From the NCBI GenBank assembly GCA_947177515.1, contig CAMWUU010000225.1, forward strand, positions 1 to 6,141: 6,141 nt of DNA, given 5' to 3'. Positions 1-5,871 of this stretch are shown here, piece after piece. Position 1 is the stretch's first letter; each line of letters opens with the position of its first letter. Both the position numbers and the translations under genes were made by a program. This DNA is from an uncultured Lachnospiraceae bacterium (GTDB taxonomy: Bacteria > Bacillota > Clostridia > Lachnospirales > Lachnospiraceae). The notes beneath the pieces are model-generated. The model saw nothing but the letters and a program-made list of their open reading frames with translations. It had not been told where the DNA came from and did not search any database.

Positions 1-49
1 AAAAAATGTTTTCATTCCTAAAAAGGAAAGCGAAACCAAAATAAGGTTT

Positions 50-56
50 AAGGAGA
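50..56 (+). promoter_or_regulatory. galE ribosome binding site
   Basis: AAGGAGA lies 8 nt before the galE ATG and is a near-perfect Shine-Dalgarno match. It supports the start at 65. No convincing promoter is visible in the 49 bases before it, so transcription probably begins outside the window. Confidence 0.85.
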
Positions 57-64
57 ATTTAATT

Positions 65-1114
65 ATGAATATATTGGTAACGGTCGTGGCTGGGTATATT
101 GGTTCCCATACAGTGATAGAACTGCTTGAAAGTGGCCATCGTGTGGTGGTAATTGATAATCTGTCAAATTCCTGTGAGAAATCGCTGGAGCGTGTTGAGG
201 AAATTACCGGGAAAAAGGTTCCCTTTTATCAGGTTGATATCCGCGATCGGGAGGGGCTTGGGAAGGTTATGGGCAGTTTTTTGGAAGAAACCGGGCAGCA
301 TTTTGACTGCTGCATCCATTTTGCAGGATTGAAATCCCCGAATGAGTCCATCCGCATCCCGCTTGCCTATTATGACAATAATATCAATGGGACATTGGTT
401 TTACTTGATGTTTTGCGCGGATATGGGTGCAAGAACCTGATTTTTTCTTCCTCGGCCTCGGTGTACGGTGACCCGGCAGTAATCCCGGTGACGGAGGAGT
501 GTCCGAAAGGGCAGTGCACAAACCCGTATGGCTGGACAAAGAGTATGTTGGAACAGATTTTGATGGATATGCATACAGCGGATCCAGAATATAATATAGT
601 ACTTTTGCGGTACTTTAACCCGCTGGGGGCGCATAGGAGTGGGTTGATTGGGGAGGATCCAAATGGGATCCCGAATAATCTGATGCCATATATAACGCAG
701 GTGGCGGTTGGACGCAGGGAGGAACTGAGCGTTTACGGGGATGATTATGACACGCCGGATGGCACGGGGATAAGGGATTATATCCATGTGGTTGATTTAG
801 CCTGCGGGCATGTGAAGGCGCTTAAAGCGATTGAGGAAAAATGCGGGCTGGCGGTTTACAATCTTGGTACGGGCAGGGGATATTCCGTGCTTGAGGTGGT
901 GAGGGCATTCGAGGAGGCGAATGGGCTGAAAGTGCCTTATGTAATAAAGCCAAGACGTGCGGGGGATGTGGCGGTCAGCTATTCCGACCCGTCAAAAGCG
1001 GAGCGGGAGCTTGGCTTTAAGGCAAAGTATGATATTGTGGATATGTGCAGGGATGCATGGAACTGGCAGAGGAAGAATCCGGACGGCTTAAAATGTGAAA
1101 ATGCCATAAGGTAG
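65..1114 (+). CDS. galE: UDP-glucose 4-epimerase with altered glycine motif
   Basis: This is a cytosolic extended short-chain dehydrogenase/reductase that interconverts UDP-glucose and UDP-galactose through a bound NAD (Leloir pathway, supply of sugar nucleotides for surface polymers). At 349 aa it is a normal length for GalE. The Rossmann fold starts at residue 2, with Asp31-Asn32 after strand 2 and Asp58-Ile59 for the adenine side. The catalytic set is present: Ser130 in SSSASVYG, then Tyr155 and Lys159 in YGWTK. LRYFNPLGAH (181-190), RDYIHVVDLA (237-246) and RRAGD (297-301) are typical substrate-site motifs. The ATG at 65 follows AAGGAGA (50-56) with 8 nt spacing. Oddity: residues 7-8 are Val-Val where the family has Gly-Gly (TGGAGYIG), so the first glycine of GxxGxxG is lost, while Gly10 and Gly13 remain. 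Ser305 occupies the gate position held by Tyr299 in E. coli. Identity as GalE is secure; full activity is not. Confidence 0.96.
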   Translation: MNILVTVVAGYIGSHTVIELLESGHRVVVIDNLSNSCEKSLERVEEITGKKVPFYQVDIRDREGLGKVMGSFLEETGQHFDCCIHFAGLKSPNESIRIPLAYYDNNINGTLVLLDVLRGYGCKNLIFSSSASVYGDPAVIPVTEECPKGQCTNPYGWTKSMLEQILMDMHTADPEYNIVLLRYFNPLGAHRSGLIGEDPNGIPNNLMPYITQVAVGRREELSVYGDDYDTPDGTGIRDYIHVVDLACGHVKALKAIEEKCGLAVYNLGTGRGYSVLEVVRAFEEANGLKVPYVIKPRRAGDVAVSYSDPSKAERELGFKAKYDIVDMCRDAWNWQRKNPDGLKCENAIR

Positions 1115-1150
1115 GCAAAGGCAGGATGGGGATTGGCTTTGCACGATATG

Positions 1151-1200
1151 AAAAAATTTTAAATTCGGGGCTTGACAAATCGGAATTCCTGGTGCATAAT
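1151..1200 (+). promoter_or_regulatory. Sigma-A promoter upstream of glnN leader
   Basis: TTGACA (1172-1177) is followed by a 17-bp spacer and CATAAT (1195-1200), giving a perfect -35 box, optimal spacing and five of six -10 bases. An A/T-only stretch at 1151-1165, just upstream of the -35, resembles an UP element. The start point should fall near 1205-1208. The first terminator stem begins only about 10 nt after that, so transcripts from here are either cut to about 50 nt or must read through to reach glnN. Confidence 0.8.
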
Positions 1201-1216
1201 ACAGAGCGTAAGAGGC

Positions 1217-1256
1217 AAGGGTGTCTTTGAACCACAGGTTTAAAGCACCCTTTTTT
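1217..1256 (+). terminator. Strong intrinsic terminator (leader terminator 1)
   Basis: AAGGGTG (1217-1223) pairs with CACCCTT (1246-1252), and CTTTGAACC (1225-1233) pairs with GGTTTAAAG (1237-1245) with one G-U pair. The only defect is one bulged T (1224), and the loop is ACA. Six T residues (1251-1256) form the U-tract, the first two also closing the stem base. The stem is about 16 bp. It would end any galE read-through as well as RNA from the promoter at 1172-1200. The opposite strand has no T-run, so it looks one-directional. Confidence 0.85.
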
Positions 1257-1281
1257 ATGCGCTGGGGCGCGAACGGAAATG

Positions 1282-1341
1282 AAAGGCAAAGGGGTCTTTT
1301 TATGTAAAAATTTTACAGAAAAGATGCCTTTGTTTTTATTT
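1282..1341 (+). terminator. Second terminator-like structure in glnN leader
   Basis: Three nested arms pair in order: AAAGGCA (1282-1288) with TGCCTTT (1325-1331), TCTTTT (1295-1300) with AAAAGA (1319-1324), and TGTAAA (1303-1308) with TTTACA (1312-1317). The loop is AAT. An unpaired AAGGGG (1289-1294) interrupts the left side. A T-rich tract (1333-1341) follows the outer stem, as in an intrinsic terminator. The inner arms are A/U-rich and the bulge is large, so it is weaker than the first terminator and could be a conditional attenuator. Seen: the pairing. Inferred: the role. Confidence 0.55.
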
Positions 1342-1359
1342 TGTAAAAAGGGGTATTAT
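1330..1359 (+). promoter_or_regulatory. Possible weak second promoter for glnN
   Basis: TATTAT (1354-1359) is a good -10 box, but the element 18 bp upstream (TTGTTT, 1330-1335) matches only three bases of the -35 consensus. If used, the RNA would begin near 1366 and carry only the short ribosome-binding leader, bypassing both terminators. This would explain how glnN is expressed without antitermination. Support is weak. Confidence 0.25.
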
Positions 1360-1380
1360 GCCGCTTGCGCGGCAGAAAGA

Positions 1381-1385
1381 GAGGG
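1381..1385 (+). promoter_or_regulatory. glnN ribosome binding site
   Basis: GAGGG (1381-1385) in a purine-rich run sits 6 nt before the ATG at 1392. It favours that ATG over the in-frame TTG at 1365, which lies inside a small CCGC/GCGG hairpin (1361-1372) and has no ribosome binding site. Confidence 0.6.
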
Positions 1386-1391
1386 AAGAGG

Positions 1392-3509
1392 ATGGAAAAA
1401 GTATCGGATTATTTTGGGTGCATGGTGTTTGACGATCGTGTAATGAAGGCAAATTTGTCCGCGAAAGTGTATGGATCCCTGAAAAAGACGATTGACGAGG
1501 GCGTGCCGCTTGATCTTAGTCTGGCCAATGCGGTGGCGGCGGCGATGAAGGATTGGGCGGTAGCGCACGGCGCAACGCATTACACCCACTGGTTCCAGCC
1601 GCTGACCGGTGTGACGGCGGAAAAGCATGACAGTTTTATTACTCCTTCGCCGGATGGGGGCGTAATTATGGAGTTTTCGGGCAAGGAACTGATCAAAGGG
1701 GAGCCGGATGCTTCTTCTTTCCCATCCGGAGGATTGCGCGCAACGTTTGAGGCGAGGGGCTATACAGCGTGGGATCCGACTTCCTATGCATTTATCAAGG
1801 GAAAGACTCTCTGCATCCCGACTGCTTTTTGTTCCTACGGTGGGGAGGCACTGGATAAGAAAACCCCGCTGCTGCGCTCGATGGAAGCGTTGAATAAGCA
1901 GGCGCTGCGCATTCTGCGGCTCTTTGGCAATGATACGGTGAAATGTGTGCGCACTTTGGTGGGACCGGAACAGGAATATTTCCTGGTTACAAAGGAGATG
2001 TATGATGCACGCCCTGACCTGCGCTTTACCGGAAGGACATTGTTTGGCGCGAAATCCCCGAAGGGGCAGGAAATGGACGATCATTATTTTGGTGTGATTA
2101 AGCCAAGGGTGGCGGCTTATATGGAGGAGTTGAACGAGGAACTCTGGAAACTGGGAATCCTTGCGAAGACGGAACATAACGAGGTTGCGCCGGCACAGCA
2201 TGAACTGGCTCCGATATATACAACAACTAATATTGCAACGGACCACAATCAGTTGACAATGGAAATTATGCAGAAAGTGGCAGCAAAGCATGGTCTGGTC
2301 TGCCTGCTGCATGAAAAGCCATTTGCGGGGGTGAATGGAAGCGGTAAGCATAATAACTGGTCCATTTCCACGGATACCGGAGTGAACCTGCTTTCCCCTG
2401 GTGAAACGCCTTATGAGAATGCACAGTTTCTTTTGTTTTTGTGCGCGGTACTAAAGGCGGTGGATGATTACCAGGATCTGCTGCGCATTTCGGTGGCGAC
2501 GGCGGGCAACGACCACCGGCTTGGTGCGAATGAGGCACCGCCTGCCGTGGTATCGGTATTTTTAGGCGACGAGTTAAATGCGGTGCTCAAAGCGATTGAA
2601 ACCGGGGAACCATACAGTGGTGCACAGAAAACACAGATGAAGCTGGGAGTTGATGTATTGCCAAAGTTTAATCGTGACACGACCGACCGCAACCGCACCT
2701 CCCCGTTTGCATTTACCGGCAATAAGTTTGAGTTCCGTATGCTTGGCTCTTCAAACAGTATTGCCTGCGCAAATATTATGTTAAATAGCGCGGTTGCTGA
2801 GAGCCTTAAGATATACGCTGACCGTCTGGAAGGGGCGACGGATTTTGAGAGCGCGCTCCAGGGGATGATCCACAAGACCATAAGCGACCATAAGCGCATT
2901 ATTTTTAACGGGAACGGTTATGATGATACCTGGATTGAGGAGGCAACAAAGAAGCGCGGTCTGCTGAATTACCGCACGACACCGGATTGTATGCCGCATC
3001 TGCTTGATCCGAAAAATGTCCGGATGCTGACCGGACACGGCGTATTTTCTGAAGCGGAATTGAAATCGCGCTGTGATATTATGCTTGAGAATTATTGCAA
3101 GAGCGTGCAGATTGAGGCGAATACCATGGTGGATATGGCTAGGACGCAGATTGCACCAGCGGTGGAGGACTATGCTTATAAGCTGGCGAAGGCGGCTGCG
3201 GCGAAAAAGGCACTGAATCAAAAACTCGCCTGTGGCTATGAGAGTGCGTTGGTAGAGCGGCTGTCAGGACTTACTGATACGATTGCAGTAAAAGCAGAGG
3301 AACTAGCTGTGCTTACGGCAAAGATTGCGGATATCACATGCAGCAATAATGAGGGTGATATTGTGATTGCACAGTCGTATTTTATCCGCGATGAGATTTT
3401 GCCTAAGATGGCACAACTGAGGGCGGCGTGCGATGAGGCAGAAACACTGACCGCAAAGGATGGATGGCCGTTCCCGACTTACGGGGATCTGCTCTTTGGT
3501 GTGAGATAA
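1392..3509 (+). CDS. glnN: Type III glutamine synthetase (GlnN)
   Basis: ATP-dependent ligation of ammonia to glutamate, giving glutamine in the cytosol. At 705 aa from the ATG it fits the GSIII family (about 700 aa, dodecameric) and is far longer than GSI (about 450 aa). Visible motifs: the GSIII signature HWFQPLTG with AEKHD (66-80), metal-site GPEQEYF (191-197), KTEHNEVAPAQHE (259-271), ATP/glutamate loop FAGVNGSGKHNNWS (311-324), GANEAPP (378-384) and NKFEFRMLGSS (444-454). The acidic residues of the catalytic core (Glu193, Glu195, Glu261, Glu264, Glu447) are present. The C-terminal 120 residues are Ala/Lys/Glu-rich and probably helical. An in-frame TTG at 1365 would add nine basic residues, but the ATG has the better ribosome binding site. 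Expression probably depends on the leader terminators upstream. purF follows after 83 bp, and PurF consumes the product. No truncation or missing motif seen. Confidence 0.97.
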   Translation: MEKVSDYFGCMVFDDRVMKANLSAKVYGSLKKTIDEGVPLDLSLANAVAAAMKDWAVAHGATHYTHWFQPLTGVTAEKHDSFITPSPDGGVIMEFSGKELIKGEPDASSFPSGGLRATFEARGYTAWDPTSYAFIKGKTLCIPTAFCSYGGEALDKKTPLLRSMEALNKQALRILRLFGNDTVKCVRTLVGPEQEYFLVTKEMYDARPDLRFTGRTLFGAKSPKGQEMDDHYFGVIKPRVAAYMEELNEELWKLGILAKTEHNEVAPAQHELAPIYTTTNIATDHNQLTMEIMQKVAAKHGLVCLLHEKPFAGVNGSGKHNNWSISTDTGVNLLSPGETPYENAQFLLFLCAVLKAVDDYQDLLRISVATAGNDHRLGANEAPPAVVSVFLGDELNAVLKAIETGEPYSGAQKTQMKLGVDVLPKFNRDTTDRNRTSPFAFTGNKFEFRMLGSSNSIACANIMLNSAVAESLKIYADRLEGATDFESALQGMIHKTISDHKRIIFNGNGYDDTWIEEATKKRGLLNYRTTPDCMPHLLDPKNVRMLTGHGVFSEAELKSRCDIMLENYCKSVQIEANTMVDMARTQIAPAVEDYAYKLAKAAAAKKALNQKLACGYESALVERLSGLTDTIAVKAEELAVLTAKIADITCSNNEGDIVIAQSYFIRDEILPKMAQLRAACDEAETLTAKDGWPFPTYGDLLFGVR

Positions 3510-3582
3510 ATTTTGCTCAGAGGCAGTTGCAGGGATACTTTGGTGGATGTGAGTCTGCTGTCTAGGGCGCAAATGGATTGAT

Positions 3583-3588
3583 AGGAGG
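3583..3588 (+). promoter_or_regulatory. purF ribosome binding site
   Basis: A perfect AGGAGG sits only 4 nt before the ATG at 3593. It fixes the start there and excludes the in-frame TTG at 3578, which lies upstream of it. The spacing is a little short, but the site is otherwise ideal. Confidence 0.85.
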
Positions 3589-3592
3589 CATT

Positions 3593-5014
3593 ATGGGGCT
3601 GCATGAGGAGTGCGGAGTGTTCGGGGTCATAAGTACTAAGGATATGGATGTGGCGCGGGAGGTATATTATGGGCTGTATGCGCTGCAGCACCGGGGGCAG
3701 GAGAGTTGTGGGATTGTGGTCAATGATGATGGGGTATTTTCTTCATACAAGGATCTGGGGCTGATAGGTGAGGTGTTTTCTGAGGAGGTACTCTTACGCC
3801 TGCCAAAAGGCAGGATGGCGGTGGGGCATGTGCGCTATGGGACGACGGGGGCGACGAACCGGGGCAACTGCCAGCCGATAGAAGTTAATCATCAAAAAGG
3901 CAGGATGGCGGTTGCACATAATGGCAACCTTGCGAATGCGGCGGAACTAAGGAGCATATTGGAACTTTCCGGTGCGATTTTTCACACCACAAGTGATACG
4001 GAGATTATCGCCTATATTGTGACAAGAGAGAGGTTGAAAACCCCATCGATTGAGGAGGCGCTAAGTGCGGCTATGAATTCCCTTTGCGGCGCATATTCCC
4101 TTGTGCTGATGTCGCCACAAAAATTAATCTGTGCGCGTGACCCATATGGATTTAGGCCGCTTTGTTACGGAAAAACGCCGGAGGGGATGTATGCTGTTGC
4201 TTCGGAGAGCTGCGCGCTAAAGGCAATTGGGGCGGAGTTTGTGCGTGATGTAAGACCTGGGGAGATATTGGTATTCTCGAAAGATGGAATGATTTCTAGG
4301 GAGGAACATTGTGGGGAGCAGAAGAGAAAACTCTGTATTTTTGAGTATATTTATTTTGCAAGACCGGATTCTGTTATCGATGGGGTGTCCGTACACGCGG
4401 CCAGGATGCGTGCGGGGAGGATTCTTGCAAAAGAGCACCCAGCTAAGGCGGATATTGTGGTCGGCGTGCCGGATTCGGGGCTTGATGCTGCGCTGGGCTT
4501 TAGTATGGAGTCCGGGATTCCTTATGGGATTGGACTGATAAAGAATAAATATATTGGGAGGACGTTTATTTCTCCAAAGCAGAGTGGGAGGCTTGACCAG
4601 GTGCGGATTAAGTTGAGCGCCATAAAAGAAAGTGTAGAGGGTAAAAGGGTGGTGCTGGTAGATGATTCCATTGTGCGTGGGACAACGAGTGGACGAATTG
4701 TAAAACTTTTACAGGAGGCAGGTGCGAAGGAGGTGCATATGCGCATCTCCTCGCCGCCTTTCTTAAATCCCTGCTACTATGGGACAGATATCGATTCGAG
4801 GGAACATTTGGTTGCCTGCCATCATAATGTGGAGGAAACAGCAGCAATAATTGGGGCTAACAGCCTTGGATATCTGCCAGTGGAAAAACTCGGGGAGTTA
4901 ATCTTTTATGGGGGGTATTGCAGTGCCTGTTTTGATGGGAATTATCCAACCAGGGTGCCTGCGGATACAGGAAAAGACCGGTTTGAGAGAAAATTGTCAA
5001 AGTGGGATAAGTAA
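3593..5014 (+). CDS. purF: Amidophosphoribosyltransferase (PurF)
   Basis: First committed step of purine synthesis: PRPP plus glutamine gives 5-phosphoribosylamine, glutamate and pyrophosphate. The 473-aa protein starts MGLHEE-Cys7. The six-residue propeptide should be removed to expose Cys7 as the N-terminal nucleophile of the glutaminase domain. That domain shows RYGTTG (81-86), HNGNL (109-113) and SDTE (134-137). The phosphoribosyltransferase domain carries VVLVDDSIVRGTTS (353-366), the PRPP loop with Asp357-Asp358. Cys248, Cys394, Cys443 and Cys446 match the four 4Fe-4S ligands of the Bacillus subtilis enzyme, so this is the oxygen-sensitive Fe-S type. B. subtilis PurF is regulated by purine nucleotides; the same is expected here but not visible. 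It lies 83 bp after glnN with no visible terminator between, and no other pur genes are in the window. An internal 18-bp direct repeat (3805-3822, 3895-3912) encodes KGRMAV twice. Confidence 0.97.
   Translation: MGLHEECGVFGVISTKDMDVAREVYYGLYALQHRGQESCGIVVNDDGVFSSYKDLGLIGEVFSEEVLLRLPKGRMAVGHVRYGTTGATNRGNCQPIEVNHQKGRMAVAHNGNLANAAELRSILELSGAIFHTTSDTEIIAYIVTRERLKTPSIEEALSAAMNSLCGAYSLVLMSPQKLICARDPYGFRPLCYGKTPEGMYAVASESCALKAIGAEFVRDVRPGEILVFSKDGMISREEHCGEQKRKLCIFEYIYFARPDSVIDGVSVHAARMRAGRILAKEHPAKADIVVGVPDSGLDAALGFSMESGIPYGIGLIKNKYIGRTFISPKQSGRLDQVRIKLSAIKESVEGKRVVLVDDSIVRGTTSGRIVKLLQEAGAKEVHMRISSPPFLNPCYYGTDIDSREHLVACHHNVEETAAIIGANSLGYLPVEKLGELIFYGGYCSACFDGNYPTRVPADTGKDRFERKLSKWDK
3805..3912 (+). 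repeat. In-frame 18-bp direct repeat within purF
   Basis: AAAAGGCAGGATGGCGGT occurs at 3805-3822 and again at 3895-3912, exactly 90 bp (30 codons) apart. Both copies read KGRMAV with identical codons, before GHVRYG and before AHNGNL respectively. The two strands of the glutaminase domain are related in position, but the identical nucleotides are unusual. Confidence 0.8.
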
Positions 5015-5024
5015 TTGACAATTT
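4991..5024. terminator. Inverted repeat between convergent purF and merR-type gene
   Basis: AAATTGTCAA (4991-5000) and TTGACAATTT (5015-5024) are perfect 10-bp inverted arms around a 14-nt loop that contains the end of purF and its TAA. On the plus strand CTTTC follows, and on the minus strand the RNA continues into TCTCTC. The T-tracts are broken, the stem is A/T-rich and the loop is large. It is placed where a shared bidirectional terminator is expected, but its efficiency is uncertain. Confidence 0.5.
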
Positions 5025-5037
5025 CTTTCATCCTGCC

Positions 5038-5787
5038 TTATGCATCTTTCATGTTGCAGTAAATGGAGATTGCTTTTCCGACAAAAGTCGCTGTACCTTC
5101 GCCTCCGGCCTGGTCGATTGTCTGCCGGAAACGTTCGTCCTGTATATACATTTGTCCAAGACCGGACAGAATCTCTTTGCTGCAAGTGTAATAGTTTGTT
5201 GTGATAAATTGTTGCAGTTTTCTGATTTTTTCCTGCACGGCGGTATCAGCGGGCAGCAGGTTTTTTTGCGCCCCGATTTCGGTAAAAAGCGCTAACAGTT
5301 CCCTGCTGCTTTTTGCCGCGTCAAGTCCTTCCCCTTCCCGTTCTAAAAATTCTTTGTACTCTTTGGTATCGCCCCATCGTCTGGAAGCTTCTTCCTTATA
5401 TTTTTCGATCTCGCTTCGGTCAAAAACATGGAATTCCATTGTAACCACCTCTTTTTCTTGAATTTTTTTTGCAAAGCGGATAAGATGGCTAAGGCGCTCG
5501 TACTCTAATGTTAGGAGGGCGATCTGCTGCGAGAGCGCTTCGTTTTGGTCAAAGTCCGAGGAATCGAGGATCCGTCCGATTTCCTTTAATGGAAATTTCA
5601 GTTCGCGGAACAACAGTATATTTTGCAGGCGTAACAGTGCTGTATCGTCATATAGCCGGTATCCTGCCCCTGTTATTTCACTTGGCTTTAATAGCCCGAT
5701 TGCGTCATAGTGGTGCAGCGTGCGCACGCTCACCCCGGTTAGTTTGCTGACTTCGTGTACAGTTTTTAATTTTGGTTTGTGTTCCAT
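5038..5787 (-). CDS. MerR-family regulator with TipAS-type ligand domain
   Basis: Cytosolic DNA-binding regulator of 249 aa, of the TipAL/Mta type. Residues 9-75 form the MerR winged helix: VHEVSKLTGVSVRTLHHYD, then IGLLKPS, GYRLY and LKEIGRIL. Residues 80-112 look like the dimerising coiled coil. Residues 120-247 match the TipAS antibiotic-binding domain, with RWGDTKEYKEF (137-147), the NYYTCSKEI stretch (198-206) and QMYIQDERF (212-220). Family members bind lipophilic or thiopeptide drugs and activate efflux or their own gene. The ATG is preceded by GGAGG (complement of 5798-5802) 10 nt upstream. The promoter carries its own dyad (5841-5859), which points to autoregulation. No transporter target is visible inside the window. 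The gene converges with purF, leaving 23 bp between stop codons. The MerR/TipAS assignment is firm; the ligand is unknown. Confidence 0.93.
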   Translation of the reverse strand: MEHKPKLKTVHEVSKLTGVSVRTLHHYDAIGLLKPSEITGAGYRLYDDTALLRLQNILLFRELKFPLKEIGRILDSSDFDQNEALSQQIALLTLEYERLSHLIRFAKKIQEKEVVTMEFHVFDRSEIEKYKEEASRRWGDTKEYKEFLEREGEGLDAAKSSRELLALFTEIGAQKNLLPADTAVQEKIRKLQQFITTNYYTCSKEILSGLGQMYIQDERFRQTIDQAGGEGTATFVGKAISIYCNMKDA

Positions 5788-5832
5788 TGTTTGTTTTCCT
5801 CCGCCATTGTTGTTTTCTTATCCGTAAGTCCC

Positions 5833-5863
5833 ATCATAAACTATAACGTAACGTTAGAGTCAA
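5833..5863 (-). promoter_or_regulatory. MerR-type promoter with 19-bp spacer
   Basis: Read on the minus strand, TTGACT (complement of 5858-5863) is followed by 19 bp and then TATGAT (complement of 5833-5838). A 19-bp spacer is too long for unaided sigma-A use and is the hallmark of promoters that MerR proteins activate by twisting the DNA. Transcription would start near 5826, giving about 40 nt of leader to the regulator start at 5787. Confidence 0.8.
5841..5859. promoter_or_regulatory. Operator dyad for the MerR-type regulator
   Basis: CTATAACGTAACGTTAGAG is a 19-bp dyad centred on A5850. The inner arms TAACGT/ACGTTA are perfect, and the outer bases pair except for one position (A5843/G5857). 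It fills the spacer between -10 and -35, the usual position of a MerR-family binding site. Confidence 0.8.
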
Positions 5864-5871
5864 GTATTTTT

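Noticed and set aside
15..27. Small inverted repeat TTCCT-AAA-AGGAA upstream of galE
   Set aside because: It has only a 5-bp A/T-rich stem with a 3-nt loop and no T-tract. It is probably chance.
1117..1129. 13-bp match (AAAGGCAGGATGG) to the repeat found in purF
   Set aside because: It is short, in a purine-rich sequence, and the only non-coding copy. I see no pattern that supports a mobile repeat.
1257..1307. 16-codon leader reading frame between the two terminators
   Set aside because: It is preceded by the T-tract with no ribosome binding site, and the peptide has no run of Gln, Glu or other regulatory codons.
1365..1391. Upstream TTG start that would lengthen GlnN by nine residues
   Set aside because: It has no Shine-Dalgarno, sits in a small hairpin, and the added residues are basic and unlike family N-termini. 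The ATG at 1392 has a purine-rich ribosome binding site.
1356..2351. Long open frame (about 331 codons) on the minus strand, antisense to glnN
   Set aside because: It lies wholly over the well-supported glnN, is rich in Arg/His/Cys/Pro as expected of a reverse-frame shadow, shows no recognisable motif and has no ribosome binding site.
3513..3539. Possible promoter TTGCTC-15-GATACT between glnN and purF
   Set aside because: Both boxes are poor and the spacer is too short for normal sigma-A use.
3578..3592. Upstream TTG start for PurF
   Set aside because: The perfect AGGAGG lies downstream of it. The ATG at 3593 leaves a short propeptide before the nucleophile Cys7, as expected for this family.
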